DNA from: Streptomyces xanthochromogenes
GTDB lineage: Bacteria; Actinomycetota; Actinomycetes; Streptomycetales; Streptomycetaceae
Assembly: GCF_014650455.1 (NCBI RefSeq)
Contig: NZ_BMUZ01000018.1
Coordinates: 62,001-126,000 of the forward strand
Direction: 5' to 3'
DNA length: 64,000 nucleotides
Positions 25,335 to 34,008 of this stretch are shown in pieces. Position 1 is the first letter of the stretch, and every line of letters starts with the position of its first letter. The position numbers were made by a program, and so were the translations under genes. The notes under the pieces are model-generated. The model searched no databases, was not told the origin of the DNA, and saw only the letters and a list, made by a program, of their open reading frames with translations.

Positions 25335-26099
25335 TCAGTGCCAGACGCCCCGGTCGGTCAGTACCGTGCGCAGTGTCTCCAGATGATCGGTCATGATGCC
25401 ATCCACGCCAAGGTCGAGCAGCGCCCTCATGCGTTCGGGATCGTTGATGGTCCAGACGTGCACCTGCAGCCCGAGCGCGTGCGCGGTCCGCACGAAGCGG
25501 CGGTCCACGACCGGAATGCCGCTCTGGCTCAGCGGGACCTGGGCGCTGACGGCGCCGGGGCGCAGCGGCACCGGAATCCCGTACGAGCGCAGGCGCAGCG
25601 CGGCCACGCCGCGTACCCCGTAGGAGGTGGCCAGGCGCGGGCCCGCGAGCCGGTGGGCCCTGGCGACCCGGGCCTCCGAGAAGGAGCCGACGCACACCCG
25701 GTCCCAGGCGTTCGTGCGGCGGATCAGGTCGACCAGGGGGACGAGCGCGGACTCGGCCTTGAGGTCGACGTTCCAGCGCGCCCCGGGGAAGGACTCCAGG
25801 AGTTCCTCGAACAGCGGCAGCGGCTCGCGCCCGGCCACCCGGGCCCGCTTCACCTCGTCCCAGGTCAGCTCGGCGATCCTGCCCCCGGCGTCGGTGACCC
25901 GGTCGAGCGTCGCGTCGTGGAAGGCGACCAGGCGCCCGTCGGCCGTGGTGTGCACATCGGTCTCGAAGTACCGGTAACCGGCCTCGGCGGCCCGGGCGAA
26001 GGCGGCGGCGGTGTTCTCGATGCCGTCGGCCGCCCCGCCGCGATGGGCGAACGGGATCGGCGACGGGTGGTCCAGATAGGGGTGGCGTACGCGAGTCAC
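25335..26099 (-). CDS. Glycerophosphodiester phosphodiesterase
   Basis: It cleaves glycerophosphodiesters to glycerol-3-phosphate and an alcohol. The 254-residue TIM barrel shows PIPFAHRGGAADGIENTAAAF (catalytic His), YFETDVHTTADGRLVAFHDATLDRVTD (metal Glu/Asp and second His), WNVDLKAESA and VHVWTINDPERM with GVDGIMTDHLE near the end. No signal peptide is present, so it is cytoplasmic. The GTG start lies in GTGA overlapping the stop of the YczE-like gene, so translation is coupled. Confidence 0.92.
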   Translation of the reverse strand: MTRVRHPYLDHPSPIPFAHRGGAADGIENTAAAFARAAEAGYRYFETDVHTTADGRLVAFHDATLDRVTDAGGRIAELTWDEVKRARVAGREPLPLFEELLESFPGARWNVDLKAESALVPLVDLIRRTNAWDRVCVGSFSEARVARAHRLAGPRLATSYGVRGVAALRLRSYGIPVPLRPGAVSAQVPLSQSGIPVVDRRFVRTAHALGLQVHVWTINDPERMRALLDLGVDGIMTDHLETLRTVLTDRGVWH

Positions 26100-26800
26100 C
26101 GGGGAAGTATCGCGCGCTCCGGTGACGCCGGTGCGACGGCGGGGTTGCCCGTGGACGCCGGGGCCGGGGCGGGGTCCGTGGCCCGGGCCGGTGCCGTGTC
26201 GGGCGCGGGGGCCGGGACGGGGATCGCGAAGATGCGGAGGAAGAACTGGGCCAGCGGTCCGATCGCCAGGGCGTAGAGGACCGTGCCGATGCCGAGCGAA
26301 CCGCCGAGCAGGAAGCCGGTCGCCACCACCACGACCTCAAGTGACGTACGCACGAGCCGGATCGAGCGTCCCGTCGCCCGGTGCAGACCGGTCATCAGCC
26401 CGTCGCGCGGACCCGGGCCGAAGCGTGCCGAGATGTAGAGGCCGGTCGCGGCCCCGTTGCAGAGGATCGCGGCGGCCGTCAGCGGCACCTGGCCGAGCAG
26501 CCCGTGCACATCGGGGACGACGGCGAGGGTGGCGTCCATGAAGACGCCGATCGCGAAGACGTTGGAGACCGTGCCGAGTCCCGGCCGCTGCCGCAGCGGG
26601 ATCCACAGCAGCAGGACCGCCGCCCCGACGATGATGGACACGACGCCGATCGACAGACCGGTGTGCTTGGCGAGACCCTGGTGCAGCACCCCCCAGGGTT
26701 CGAGGCCGAGCCCGGCGCGGACGAGAAGTCCCGAGCTGACGCCGTACAGCGCGAGGCCGACGTAGAGCTGGACCACCCTCCGGGTGAGGTGCGTGGACAA
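26096..26800 (-). CDS. YczE-family membrane protein
   Basis: This 234-residue protein has five to six helices. The family hallmarks are LYGVSSGLLVRAGLGLEPWGVLHQGL (substrate-site loop after helix 1) and SARFGPGPRDGLMTGLHRATG. The tail is an Ala/Pro-rich low-complexity segment (VPAPAPDTAPARATDPAPAP). The TTG at 26800 has AGGGGGCCTCACC upstream; the frame is open further but crosses the regulatory gap. YczE proteins are often paired with a divergent MocR regulator (YczR), exactly as here. The transported compound is unknown. Confidence 0.83.
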   Translation of the reverse strand: MSTHLTRRVVQLYVGLALYGVSSGLLVRAGLGLEPWGVLHQGLAKHTGLSIGVVSIIVGAAVLLLWIPLRQRPGLGTVSNVFAIGVFMDATLAVVPDVHGLLGQVPLTAAAILCNGAATGLYISARFGPGPRDGLMTGLHRATGRSIRLVRTSLEVVVVATGFLLGGSLGIGTVLYALAIGPLAQFFLRIFAIPVPAPAPDTAPARATDPAPAPASTGNPAVAPASPERAILPR

Positions 26801-26825
26801 GGTGAGGCCCCCTGTGTGGTGGTAG

Positions 26826-26898
26826 TGGACTGACCCGTGCCACTCTGTGGCGGGACAATGGACTGCAACCATGGCCAATTCCGGGAAGGTGGACTGAC
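26826..26898. promoter_or_regulatory. Three phased TGGACTG direct repeats between yczE-like and mocR-like genes
   Basis: TGGACTGAC (26826-26834), TGGACTG (26859-26865) and TGGACTGAC (26890-26898) are in the same orientation, 33 and 31 bp apart. This is close to three helical turns, so all copies face one side of the DNA. MocR/PdxR dimers are known to bind direct repeats in their divergent promoters. This is the likely operator array for the regulator at 26903. Confidence 0.65.
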
Positions 26899-26902
26899 TT
26901 CG

Positions 26903-28405
26903 ATGGCTCAGTGGACCTCGGCGATCGGGCCCGCCCAGCTCGCCCGCCAGCTCAAGGCGCAGCAGCCCCGACCGATCGGCGCGGGCCTGCGCAAGCCGCC
27001 CGCCTACCGTGCGCTGGCCGACGGGATCCGGCTGCTCGTCCTGGAGGGCCGCGTCCCGGCCGCCGCCCGGCTGCCCGCCGAGCGTGAGCTGGCCCTCGCC
27101 CTGTCGGTGAGCCGCACCACGGTCGCCGCCGCCTACGAGGCGCTGCGCGGCGAGGGCTTCCTCGAATCGAGGCGCGGCGCCGGCAGCTGGACCGCCGTGC
27201 CCGCCGGGCATCCGCTGCCCGGCCGGGGCCTGGAACCGCTTCCGCCCGAGTCGCTCGGCTCGATGATCGACCTGGGCTGCGCCGCCCTGCCCGCGCCCGA
27301 ACCCTGGCTGACCCGGGGCGTCCAGGGCGCGCTCGAAGAGCTTCCGCCGTACGCCCACACCCATGGCGACTATCCGGCGGGCCTGCCCGCACTGCGGCAG
27401 ATGCTCGCCGACCGCTACACCGCGCGCGGCATCCCCACGATGCCCGAGCAGATCATGGTGACGACGGGCGCGATGGGGGCGATGGACGCGATCTGCCATC
27501 TGTTCGCCGGCCGCGGCGAACGCATCGCCGTCGAGTCACCCTCGTACGCCAACATCCTCCAGCTCATGCGCGAGGCGGGCGCCCGCCTGGTGCCGATCGC
27601 CATGGCCGAAGGCCTGGCCGGCTGGGACCTGCCGCGCTGGCGCCAGGTGCTGAGGGACGCCGCGCCCCGGCTCGCGTACGTCGTCGCGGACTTCCACAAC
27701 CCCACCGGGGCGCTCGCCGACGAGGATCAGCGGCGCCGGCTCGTGGACGCGGCGCGCTCGGCCGGCACCGTGCTCGTCGTCGACGAGACCATGAGCGAGC
27801 TGTGGCTGGACGAGGATCTCGCCATGCCGCGCCCGGTCTGCGCCTTCGACCCGGCCGGGGCCACGGTGCTCACGGTCGGCTCGGCGAGCAAGGCGTTCTG
27901 GGCGGGCATGCGGATCGGCTGGGTGCGGGCCGCGCCCGACATCATCCGCTCGCTCGTCGCCGCCCGCGCGTACGCCGACCTCGGGACTCCGGTCCTGGAG
28001 CAGCTCGCCGTCAACTGGCTCATGGGCACGGGGGGTTGGGAGCAGGCGGTGGAGCTGCGCAGGACCCAGGCCCGCGAGAACCGGGACGCCCTGGTGGCCG
28101 CGGTGCGCAGGGAACTTCCCGGCTGGGAGTTCGACGTGCCGCGCGGCGGCCTCACCCTGTGGGTGCGCACCGGGGGCCTTTCGGGCTCCCGCATCGCGGA
28201 GGTCGGCGAACGCGTCGGAGTGCGGGTGCCGTCGGGGCCGCGCTTCGGAGTGGACGGCGCCTTCGAGGGCTATGTCCGGCTGCCGTTCACGGTGGGCGGC
28301 CCGGTCGCGGACGAGGCGGCCGTCCGCCTCGCGGCCGCCGCCCGCCTGGTCGAGACGGGCGGCGGCTCCGGGAGCGCGGAGCCGCCTCGGACGTTCGTGG
28401 CGTAG
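26903..28405 (+). CDS. MocR/YczR-type regulator (GntR helix-turn-helix fused to aminotransferase fold)
   Basis: The 500-residue chimera has an N-terminal winged helix (AYRALADGIRLLVLEGRVPAAARLPAERELALALSVSRTTVAAAYEALR, about 33-85). A linker leads to a fold-type-I aminotransferase domain (about 125-490). The PLP lysine is in TVGSASKAFWAGMRIGW (about residue 330) and the upstream Asp/Asn in VVADFHNPTGALAD. The effector is probably PLP or an aldimine. Divergence from YczE defines it as YczR-like. The ATG at 26903 follows GGTGGACTGACTTCG. Confidence 0.9.
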   Translation: MAQWTSAIGPAQLARQLKAQQPRPIGAGLRKPPAYRALADGIRLLVLEGRVPAAARLPAERELALALSVSRTTVAAAYEALRGEGFLESRRGAGSWTAVPAGHPLPGRGLEPLPPESLGSMIDLGCAALPAPEPWLTRGVQGALEELPPYAHTHGDYPAGLPALRQMLADRYTARGIPTMPEQIMVTTGAMGAMDAICHLFAGRGERIAVESPSYANILQLMREAGARLVPIAMAEGLAGWDLPRWRQVLRDAAPRLAYVVADFHNPTGALADEDQRRRLVDAARSAGTVLVVDETMSELWLDEDLAMPRPVCAFDPAGATVLTVGSASKAFWAGMRIGWVRAAPDIIRSLVAARAYADLGTPVLEQLAVNWLMGTGGWEQAVELRRTQARENRDALVAAVRRELPGWEFDVPRGGLTLWVRTGGLSGSRIAEVGERVGVRVPSGPRFGVDGAFEGYVRLPFTVGGPVADEAAVRLAAAARLVETGGGSGSAEPPRTFVA

Positions 28406-28460
28406 GCCCGGTCGGGCCCGGTCGCCGTACGAGCCGGTCCGCTGCCCCTCTGCTCCGCGG

Positions 28461-30056
28461 CTACCCCTCGGCGGGGACCGTCTCGACCGGTGTTGCGTCG
28501 GCGGGAGGGGCCTGGACGGTCGCGGCTTCCACCGGCGTCGCCTCCACCGGGCCCTCCCGGGCCGGCAGGAGGTCCAGGACCGCCTGGCGGTGGGCCTCCG
28601 TCGTGGCGTCGTCGTACGGGTCCGGCGTCGCGGGGACCTGGAGACGGAGCACCGGGCCGGTGCCCAGACGTGCGTAGCCGCGGCCCGGCGGGACCTCGGC
28701 GGTGGGGGTGGTGTGCGGCGGGACGCCGAGCACGGACTCCACCTCGCCCAGCGAGGCCGGGCCGAGGACCACGCGGGCCCGGGTCTGCGAACGCACGGGC
28801 TCGGACAGGTCGTCCAGGGTCTCGAACTGTTCGGCCACCACCACCGTCACCCCGGCGGCCCGGCCGTGCCGCAGCGGGACCTGGAGCAGGTGTTGCGGGT
28901 CGGGGCGGCCGTCGGCCGCGGCCAGGTCGGCGAGGACGCTGGGCCGGTCGAGCAGGATCCACAGCGGGCGCTTGGTGTCCTCGGGCGCGGGGTGGCCCGC
29001 CTGGCGGGCCCGGTTCGCCGAGATCAGGCGGCGCTCGGTCTCGTGCGAGGCCCACTCCAGGGTCGCGAGCGCACCCGCGAGGCCGCACTCGACGGCGAGC
29101 ACGCCCGAGCGGCCCGTCAGGCAGGCGTACTCACCCGTTCCGCTGCCCTCGACGATCAGCAGGTCGCCGTGCTGGAGGGCCTGGAGCGCGATCGAGCGGA
29201 GCAGCGTCGTGGTGCCCGAGCCGGGCTGGCCGACGATCAGGAGGTGCGGCTCGGTGGAGCGGGGCCCGGTGCGCCAGACCACCGGAGGGGCGTCGTGGCT
29301 CTCCTCGCCCGCGGTGACCGGGACGGTCCGCCGCACGGCGTCGGCGTCGGTGAAGCCGAGGACGGTCTCGCCCGGCGAGGTCACGAAGCGCTGGGCCGCG
29401 ATCGCCGTGGTCAGCGCGTCCAGGACGCTCATCGTGAGCTGGTTGCCCTCCTCGTCCCAGGCGAAGTGGTACTCACGGCCGCGCCCCGACTTGGCGTGCA
29501 GGAGCTGTTCGATGCGGGCCCGCGCGGCGGGCTCGCCGTCGGTGAAGTACGCCGGGTAGCGGATGGCGAGCCGGGTGAGACGGCCGCTGTCGTCGAAGGC
29601 GTGGTCGCTGAAGGCCTTGTCCCACTCGCCGCCGTGCGAGAAGAGCGGGCTCGGGTCCTCGGGGACGGAGAAGTAGGGCACGAGGGCCTCGTAGAGGGAC
29701 TGGAGGCGAGTGAGTTCGGCCTCGTCGGGGCCCGTCTTGACGACCGGTTTCACCCGGCCCTTCCAGCCGGCCGCGCCCATCACCGTGATCAGGGCGAGGA
29801 GCGGCCCGTACGGGATGAGCGCGACGACCAGGACCACGGCCGCCGTCAGGAACAGCGCGGGACCACGCCGTTCCTTGGGGGTGGCGGCCCATTTGCCGCG
29901 CAGGGCGGCGGTGATCAGCCGCAGGCCGCGGCTGATCGTGATGAGCGGATGGAGAACGTCGGTGGCGCTGTCGGCGGCCGTGCGCGCGATCTCGCGGCTG
30001 CGAACGATGGATGCGCTGCTGCTGCTCAGAATGCGGGGGAGTGGTCGCCGGGCCAC
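28461..30056 (-). CDS. FtsK/SpoIIIE-like membrane protein with degenerate P-loop
   Basis: The 531-residue protein has two close membrane helices (about residues 50-90, ALFLTAAVVLVVALIPYGPLLALITVMG), a soluble middle region, then an FtsK-like ATPase domain. The Walker A equivalent reads GQPGSGTTTLLRS (about 272-284), with Thr where the invariant Lys should be. The Walker B equivalent is PLWILLDRPS. The C-terminal tail is a repetitive Val/Glu/Ala/Thr segment (PVEATPVEAATVQAPPADAT). The GTG start follows AGGAGAACGAT. A 64-residue membrane protein lies just upstream. It may move DNA or protein, or be a non-hydrolysing scaffold. Confidence 0.75.
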   Translation of the reverse strand: MARRPLPRILSSSSASIVRSREIARTAADSATDVLHPLITISRGLRLITAALRGKWAATPKERRGPALFLTAAVVLVVALIPYGPLLALITVMGAAGWKGRVKPVVKTGPDEAELTRLQSLYEALVPYFSVPEDPSPLFSHGGEWDKAFSDHAFDDSGRLTRLAIRYPAYFTDGEPAARARIEQLLHAKSGRGREYHFAWDEEGNQLTMSVLDALTTAIAAQRFVTSPGETVLGFTDADAVRRTVPVTAGEESHDAPPVVWRTGPRSTEPHLLIVGQPGSGTTTLLRSIALQALQHGDLLIVEGSGTGEYACLTGRSGVLAVECGLAGALATLEWASHETERRLISANRARQAGHPAPEDTKRPLWILLDRPSVLADLAAADGRPDPQHLLQVPLRHGRAAGVTVVVAEQFETLDDLSEPVRSQTRARVVLGPASLGEVESVLGVPPHTTPTAEVPPGRGYARLGTGPVLRLQVPATPDPYDDATTEAHRQAVLDLLPAREGPVEATPVEAATVQAPPADATPVETVPAEG

Positions 30057-30129
30057 ATCGTTCTCCTGGAGTTGTGTCCGCAAGGGGGTCCGCCGTGCTG
30101 TCCGCCGTGCGACGGCGGACGGCGGGAGG

Positions 30130-30324
30130 TCAGAACTTGATCCCGCCCAGCAGGCTGGCGAGGCTCGCGCCTCCGGCCGTGATGCTCGGGGCGATGGCGG
30201 TGCCCGCGAGGTAGAAGCCGAAGAGTGCGCACACCAGCGCGTGCGAGGCCTTGAGTCCGTCTTTCTTGAAGAAGAGGAAGCAGATGATTCCGAGCAGCAC
30301 CACACCTGAGATGGACAGGATCAT
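30130..30324 (-). CDS. Small two-helix membrane protein
   Basis: This 64-residue protein has helices ILSISGVVLLGIICFLFF and ALVCALFGFYLAGTAIA separated by KKDGLKASH, and a Gly/Ser-rich C-terminus (SITAGGASLASLLGGIKF). AGGAGATCCCCA precedes the ATG. It is 73 bp upstream of the FtsK-like gene in the same orientation. Small membrane proteins of this look accompany FtsK/TraB-like ATPases in streptomycete chromosomes and plasmids, so a joint complex is a fair guess. Confidence 0.8.
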   Translation of the reverse strand: MILSISGVVLLGIICFLFFKKDGLKASHALVCALFGFYLAGTAIAPSITAGGASLASLLGGIKF

Positions 30325-30409
30325 TGGGGATCTCCTGGTTGATGGGGACGGTCACCATGAGTTCTTCCAGGCTCACAGGAAGTATCTATGCGATAAAAGG
30401 TGCAAATGG

Positions 30410-30541
30410 GTGAAACTCTGCCAATTTCACTGGAGTGGCGGATATGAAAAGCAGCCCGGAGCGGGACACTGTGCGGCCTTCGGACGGTCAAACCGTCACT
30501 CGCGGTGATCTTTGCCGCCGGTGGGCCACGTCATGTGGCCC
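30410..30541. promoter_or_regulatory. Cluster of three palindromes in the divergent gap 30325-30620
   Basis: This 296-bp gap has no gene. It holds GTGAAA-N9-TTTCAC (30410-30430) in a locally A/T-rich patch, GACGGT-CAA-ACCGTC (30483-30497) and GGGCCAC-GTCAT-GTGGCCC (30523-30541). All three have perfect arms. They separate the small membrane protein gene from the ankyrin gene, whose start is at 30621, and could bind one or more regulators. Confidence 0.45.
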
Positions 30542-30620
30542 GGTGGGCAGTACCCTGTCGATTCACTCGTACGGCGCTGTCGCCGTGCGGGTTTGTTCCG
30601 TTGCCCCTAAGGAGTTTTCG

Positions 30621-31013
30621 ATGAGTGAGGACCTCGATCCCGAGGTGGTCGAGCTGGCGTCCAAGATCTTCGAGCTGGCCCGCCAGGGAGACGCCGAGGC
30701 GCTCGCCGCATACGTCGACGCAGGGGTGCCCGCGAACCTCACCAACGACCGCGGCGACTCCCTCGTGATGCTCGCCGCCTACCACGGGCACGCCGAGGCG
30801 GTCGCCGCCCTGCTGGCCCGCGGCGCCGAGGCCGACCGCGCCAACGACCGCGGCCAGACCCCGCTCGCCGGGGCGGTCTTCAAGGGCGAGGACGCCGTGA
30901 TCAAGGCCCTCCTGGCCGGCGGAGCCGATCCTTCCGCCGGGACGCCCTCCGCGGTCGACACCGCCCGGATGTTCGGCAAGGCGGAGCTGCTCGCCCTGTT
31001 CGGGGCCAACTGA
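30621..31013 (+). CDS. Ankyrin-repeat protein
   Basis: This 130-residue cytoplasmic protein has about four ankyrin repeats, clearest in DRGDSLVMLAAYHGHAEAVAALLARGAEAD and DRGQTPLAGAVFKGEDAVIKALLAGGADP. The acidic N-terminus (MSEDLDPEVVELASKIFELA) is capping helix. AAGGAGTTTTCG before the ATG is the best ribosome site in this stretch. Single small ankyrin proteins of this kind are common in Streptomyces; the partner is unknown. Confidence 0.88.
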   Translation: MSEDLDPEVVELASKIFELARQGDAEALAAYVDAGVPANLTNDRGDSLVMLAAYHGHAEAVAALLARGAEADRANDRGQTPLAGAVFKGEDAVIKALLAGGADPSAGTPSAVDTARMFGKAELLALFGAN

Positions 31014-31171
31014 GCGTCCACCAAGCGTTTACGGGGGATCCACCGAAGAGCCCGCGGAGAGGGGCGCCGTAAATGTGGTCGCAATGGCGAAATGGCTGGG
31101 TCATCATGACGTCGAACCCCTACATCGGGGGCAGGGTTCCTTCACCGGGAACCACGACGAGAGGCAGGAAG

Positions 31172-31228
31172 ATGGTCTACACCAGGCAGAAGACGGCGGG
31201 CGACCCCTCATGTTGCTGCGCGGCCTAG
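31172..31228 (+). CDS. Candidate 18-residue leader peptide with Cys-Cys-Cys
   Basis: The peptide MVYTRQKTAGDPSCCCAA is preceded by GAGAGGCAGGAAG and ends 52 bp before the HEAT-type gene. Three consecutive cysteine codons followed by a stop recall the polycysteine leader peptides that sense cysteine supply in mycobacteria. Here the downstream gene has no known link to cysteine and no clear attenuator hairpin was seen. It could be chance. Confidence 0.25.
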   Translation: MVYTRQKTAGDPSCCCAA

Positions 31229-31280
31229 GGCAAGGCACGAATCCCCGGTTGCGTCGACAGCTTGATGTGAGGCTATTTCC

Positions 31281-32699
31281 ATGTTCGATCCAGTCATAGC
31301 GCCGAGCGGCACGCTGCTCGGCCTGCTGCAGCGGGGCCGCGGCGACGGCACGCTGCACGCGCTGGCCGCCCCGCGCGACGAGGCCCTGGCGGCCCTCAAC
31401 CACTGCGTACTGAGCGACCCCCGCACCGACTGGCAGGTCGAGAACCGCTCGTTGTACTACGCGCGGCTCTTCCTGGACCTCGACGGCGGGCTCGACCAGA
31501 TCGAGAGCCACCTCTTCAGTGCCGAGGACGTCCTCGACACCGAGGACTCCAGGACCGGGCTCGCCCTGGCCGTCCTCGGCCACCTCGCCTCGTACGGCAG
31601 GAGCGACGCCCTCGCGCTGCTCCGCCGCTACGCCGCGACCGGGTCCAACTGGGCCTGGGCCCTGGACGAGCTGGCGCTGCGCGACGACGACGCGGGCCTG
31701 CGCGGCCTCGCCACGTCCGTGCTCGGCCGCTTCCCGGCCACCACGGAGGGCGACGCCGAGCTCGCGACCACCGTGCGCGACGCCTTCGAGCCCCGGCCCT
31801 GGCGGCTCTGGGCCGAGGACCCGCGCGACGAGGTGGGCAAGCGGGTGCGGGCCGCCCGGGAGACCGGCTCCTTCGACCGCTGGCAGCGCCAGATGCGGCC
31901 GTCCGGACCCCGGCCCGGCTGGAGCGTCCGAGCCGTCTTCGACTGGGCCGACGAAGGCCTGGAACGCGGCGCGGTCCTGCACCTGCCCGCGGCCCGGTGC
32001 CTCGGCGCGGTCGCCGGGCCCGAGGACCGGGACGCCATTGTCGAGGCGGCCCGCTCCGGCAGCGACGGAGCCCGCGGCGCCGCCCTGCACTACCTCGCCG
32101 AGTCGTGCGACGCCCGGGTCCTCGACCTGATCGAGGCGGCCGTCTCCACCGGCTCGCGCACCGCGGCCGACGCGGCCGTGCACGCCTTCGAGCGGATGTG
32201 CGGCCCCGAGGCCGTCGACCGGGCCCGCGGCTGGGCCCGGCGCCCCGATCAGCTCGGCGCCGCCGCCGCCGGCGTGCTCGCCGCACGCGGCGAGGCCGGC
32301 GACGAGAAGCTGGTGCTCGGCGTGCTCCGCGAGACCGTACGCGCCGAAGGCCCCGACGCCCCGCTGCTCCGGGCCCTCGTCGACGGGGCAGGACGGCTCG
32401 GCATCTCCTGCGCCGCCCCCGTCCTGCGCCACGTCTACCGCGAAACCGCCTCCTCCCAGCTCCGCGGCCGCACCGCCCGTGCGCTCGCCGCGACCGACCC
32501 CTCCTTCGCCACCGGCTTCGCCGTCGAATGCCTGTGGGACTGCGAGGAGACCACGAGAGAAGTGGCCGCCCAGTACGCGGAGCTCGTGGACGCCAGAGTG
32601 GCCGACCGGCTGCGCAGGCTCGCCGCCGACCCGGCCGAGGAGGCCGAGGTGCAGAGCGCCATCCACGACCGGCTCGGCCCGGACCCCACGGCCGTGTGA
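31281..32699 (+). CDS. HEAT-repeat-like protein
   Basis: This 472-residue, all-helical, Ala/Arg/Asp-rich protein has no signal or membrane segments. Repeated paired helices with pattern R-x-A-A-L-x-x-L appear throughout, for example DRDAIVEAARSGSDGARGAALHYLAESCDARVLDLIEAAV and LRGRTARALAATDPSFATGFAVECL. These fit HEAT or PBS-lyase-type scaffold repeats. GTGAGGCTATTTCC precedes the ATG. No enzyme motif is visible. The role is probably protein binding. Confidence 0.78.
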   Translation: MFDPVIAPSGTLLGLLQRGRGDGTLHALAAPRDEALAALNHCVLSDPRTDWQVENRSLYYARLFLDLDGGLDQIESHLFSAEDVLDTEDSRTGLALAVLGHLASYGRSDALALLRRYAATGSNWAWALDELALRDDDAGLRGLATSVLGRFPATTEGDAELATTVRDAFEPRPWRLWAEDPRDEVGKRVRAARETGSFDRWQRQMRPSGPRPGWSVRAVFDWADEGLERGAVLHLPAARCLGAVAGPEDRDAIVEAARSGSDGARGAALHYLAESCDARVLDLIEAAVSTGSRTAADAAVHAFERMCGPEAVDRARGWARRPDQLGAAAAGVLAARGEAGDEKLVLGVLRETVRAEGPDAPLLRALVDGAGRLGISCAAPVLRHVYRETASSQLRGRTARALAATDPSFATGFAVECLWDCEETTREVAAQYAELVDARVADRLRRLAADPAEEAEVQSAIHDRLGPDPTAV

Positions 32700-32737
32700 T
32701 CCACGGCCTACGGGGGCAGGCCGTGCGACCCACGGCC

Positions 32738-32832
32738 GGACCCGGACGGGCAACACTCCTGGACGCCGGACCCGGAAGGGCAACGCTCATGGACGCCCGA
32801 CCCGGCCCCGGAAGGGCAACGCTCACGGGACG
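32738..32832. repeat. Three imperfect 30-35-bp tandem repeats
   Basis: The units start with (G/C)GACCCGG and contain A/CGGGCAAC(A/G)CTC near the middle: 32738-32767, 32768-32797 and 32798-32832. They fill the 193-bp gap between the HEAT-type gene and the glycosyltransferase operon, just before its promoter region. Confidence 0.65.
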
Positions 32833-32892
32833 TTCCCCGGGCGGAAAGATCCAAGTCGACCGGGCCACTCCCGGCGCGACGACAACACGGGT

Positions 32893-34008
32893 ATGCGTGT
32901 CGTCATCGTCACCGAGTCCTTCCCGCCCGACGTCAACGGCGTGGCCCACTGCGCCCTGCAGACCGCACGGCACCTGGCCGCACGCGGTCACCAACCGCTC
33001 GTCATAGCCCCGGCCACGGCCACGGGGGAGGGCTCTGACGCGCCGTGCCCCGTCATACGGGTGCCCTCGCTTCCGCTGCCCGGCTATCCCGAGGTCCGCC
33101 TGGCCCTGCCGAGCCGACGGGTCGCCACGGCCATCGCCGCGCACCGCGCCGACCTCGTCCACCTCGCGAGCCCGTTCGTCCTCGGCGTCCGGGGCATGGC
33201 AGCCGCCGCCCGCCTGGGCGTACCCGCCGTCGCCGTCTACCAGACCGACCTCGCCGGATACGCCCGCACCTACATGGGTGCCGGCGAAGGCACCGCCTGG
33301 CGGCGCCTGCGAGCCGTCCACTCGGCCGCCGACCGCACCCTCGCCCCGTCCACCGCAGCCCTGCGCGACCTGACCGAACACGGCGTACGGCGGGTGCGCC
33401 TGTGGCCGCGCGGCGTCGACACCGAGCGCTTCCGGCCCGAACTGCGCGACGCGGCCCTGCGCCGCGAACTCGCCCCCCAGGGCGAACTCATCGTCGGCTA
33501 CGTCGGCCGGCTCGCCCCCGAGAAGCAGGTCGAACTCCTCGCGGACGTCTGCGCGCTGGACGGCGTGCGCGTCGTCGTCACCGGCGACGGGCCGAGCGCC
33601 CCAGCGCTGCGCTCGGCGCTGCCCGGTGCCATCTTCCTCGGCCGCCGCACCGGACCCGAACTCGCCCGCATCCACGCCTCGTTGGACGTCTTCGCGCACA
33701 CCGGCCCGTACGAAACGTTCTGCCAGACCGTGCAGGAGGCCATGGCGAGCGGGGTGCCGGTGGTCGCGCCGGCTGCGGGCGGCCCGCTCGACCTGGTGGC
33801 CCACGGCAGAACCGGGCTCCTCGTGCCGCCCGGGGACGCCGGGGCCTTCCGTGATGCCGTGCGGGAACTCGGCGATCCGGCGCTCCGGGCGGCCTACGGG
33901 CGGGCCGGGCGCAGCGCCGTCCTCGGGCGGACCTGGGCCGCGGTGGGTGATCTGCTCCTGGAGCACTACACCGAGGTGCTCGACGCGCGGACGGCGGTGG
34001 CGGCATGA
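32893..34008 (+). CDS. GT4 glycosyltransferase, MgtA/PimB-like mannosyltransferase
   Basis: This 371-residue GT-B protein has the N-terminus MRVVIVTESFPPDVNGVAHC, the usual donor-side motifs LIVGYVGRLAPEKQVELLADV and VVVTGDGPSAPALR, and the E-x7-E motif in YETFCQTVQEAMASGVPVVAPAAGGPLDLV. The first half resembles GDP-mannose-dependent alpha-mannosyltransferases acting on glycolipids. Only a weak ribosome site is seen; the start is set by homology. It overlaps the next glycosyltransferase by ATGA, forming a GT4-GT4-SGNH operon. Confidence 0.88.
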   Translation: MRVVIVTESFPPDVNGVAHCALQTARHLAARGHQPLVIAPATATGEGSDAPCPVIRVPSLPLPGYPEVRLALPSRRVATAIAAHRADLVHLASPFVLGVRGMAAAARLGVPAVAVYQTDLAGYARTYMGAGEGTAWRRLRAVHSAADRTLAPSTAALRDLTEHGVRRVRLWPRGVDTERFRPELRDAALRRELAPQGELIVGYVGRLAPEKQVELLADVCALDGVRVVVTGDGPSAPALRSALPGAIFLGRRTGPELARIHASLDVFAHTGPYETFCQTVQEAMASGVPVVAPAAGGPLDLVAHGRTGLLVPPGDAGAFRDAVRELGDPALRAAYGRAGRSAVLGRTWAAVGDLLLEHYTEVLDARTAVAA

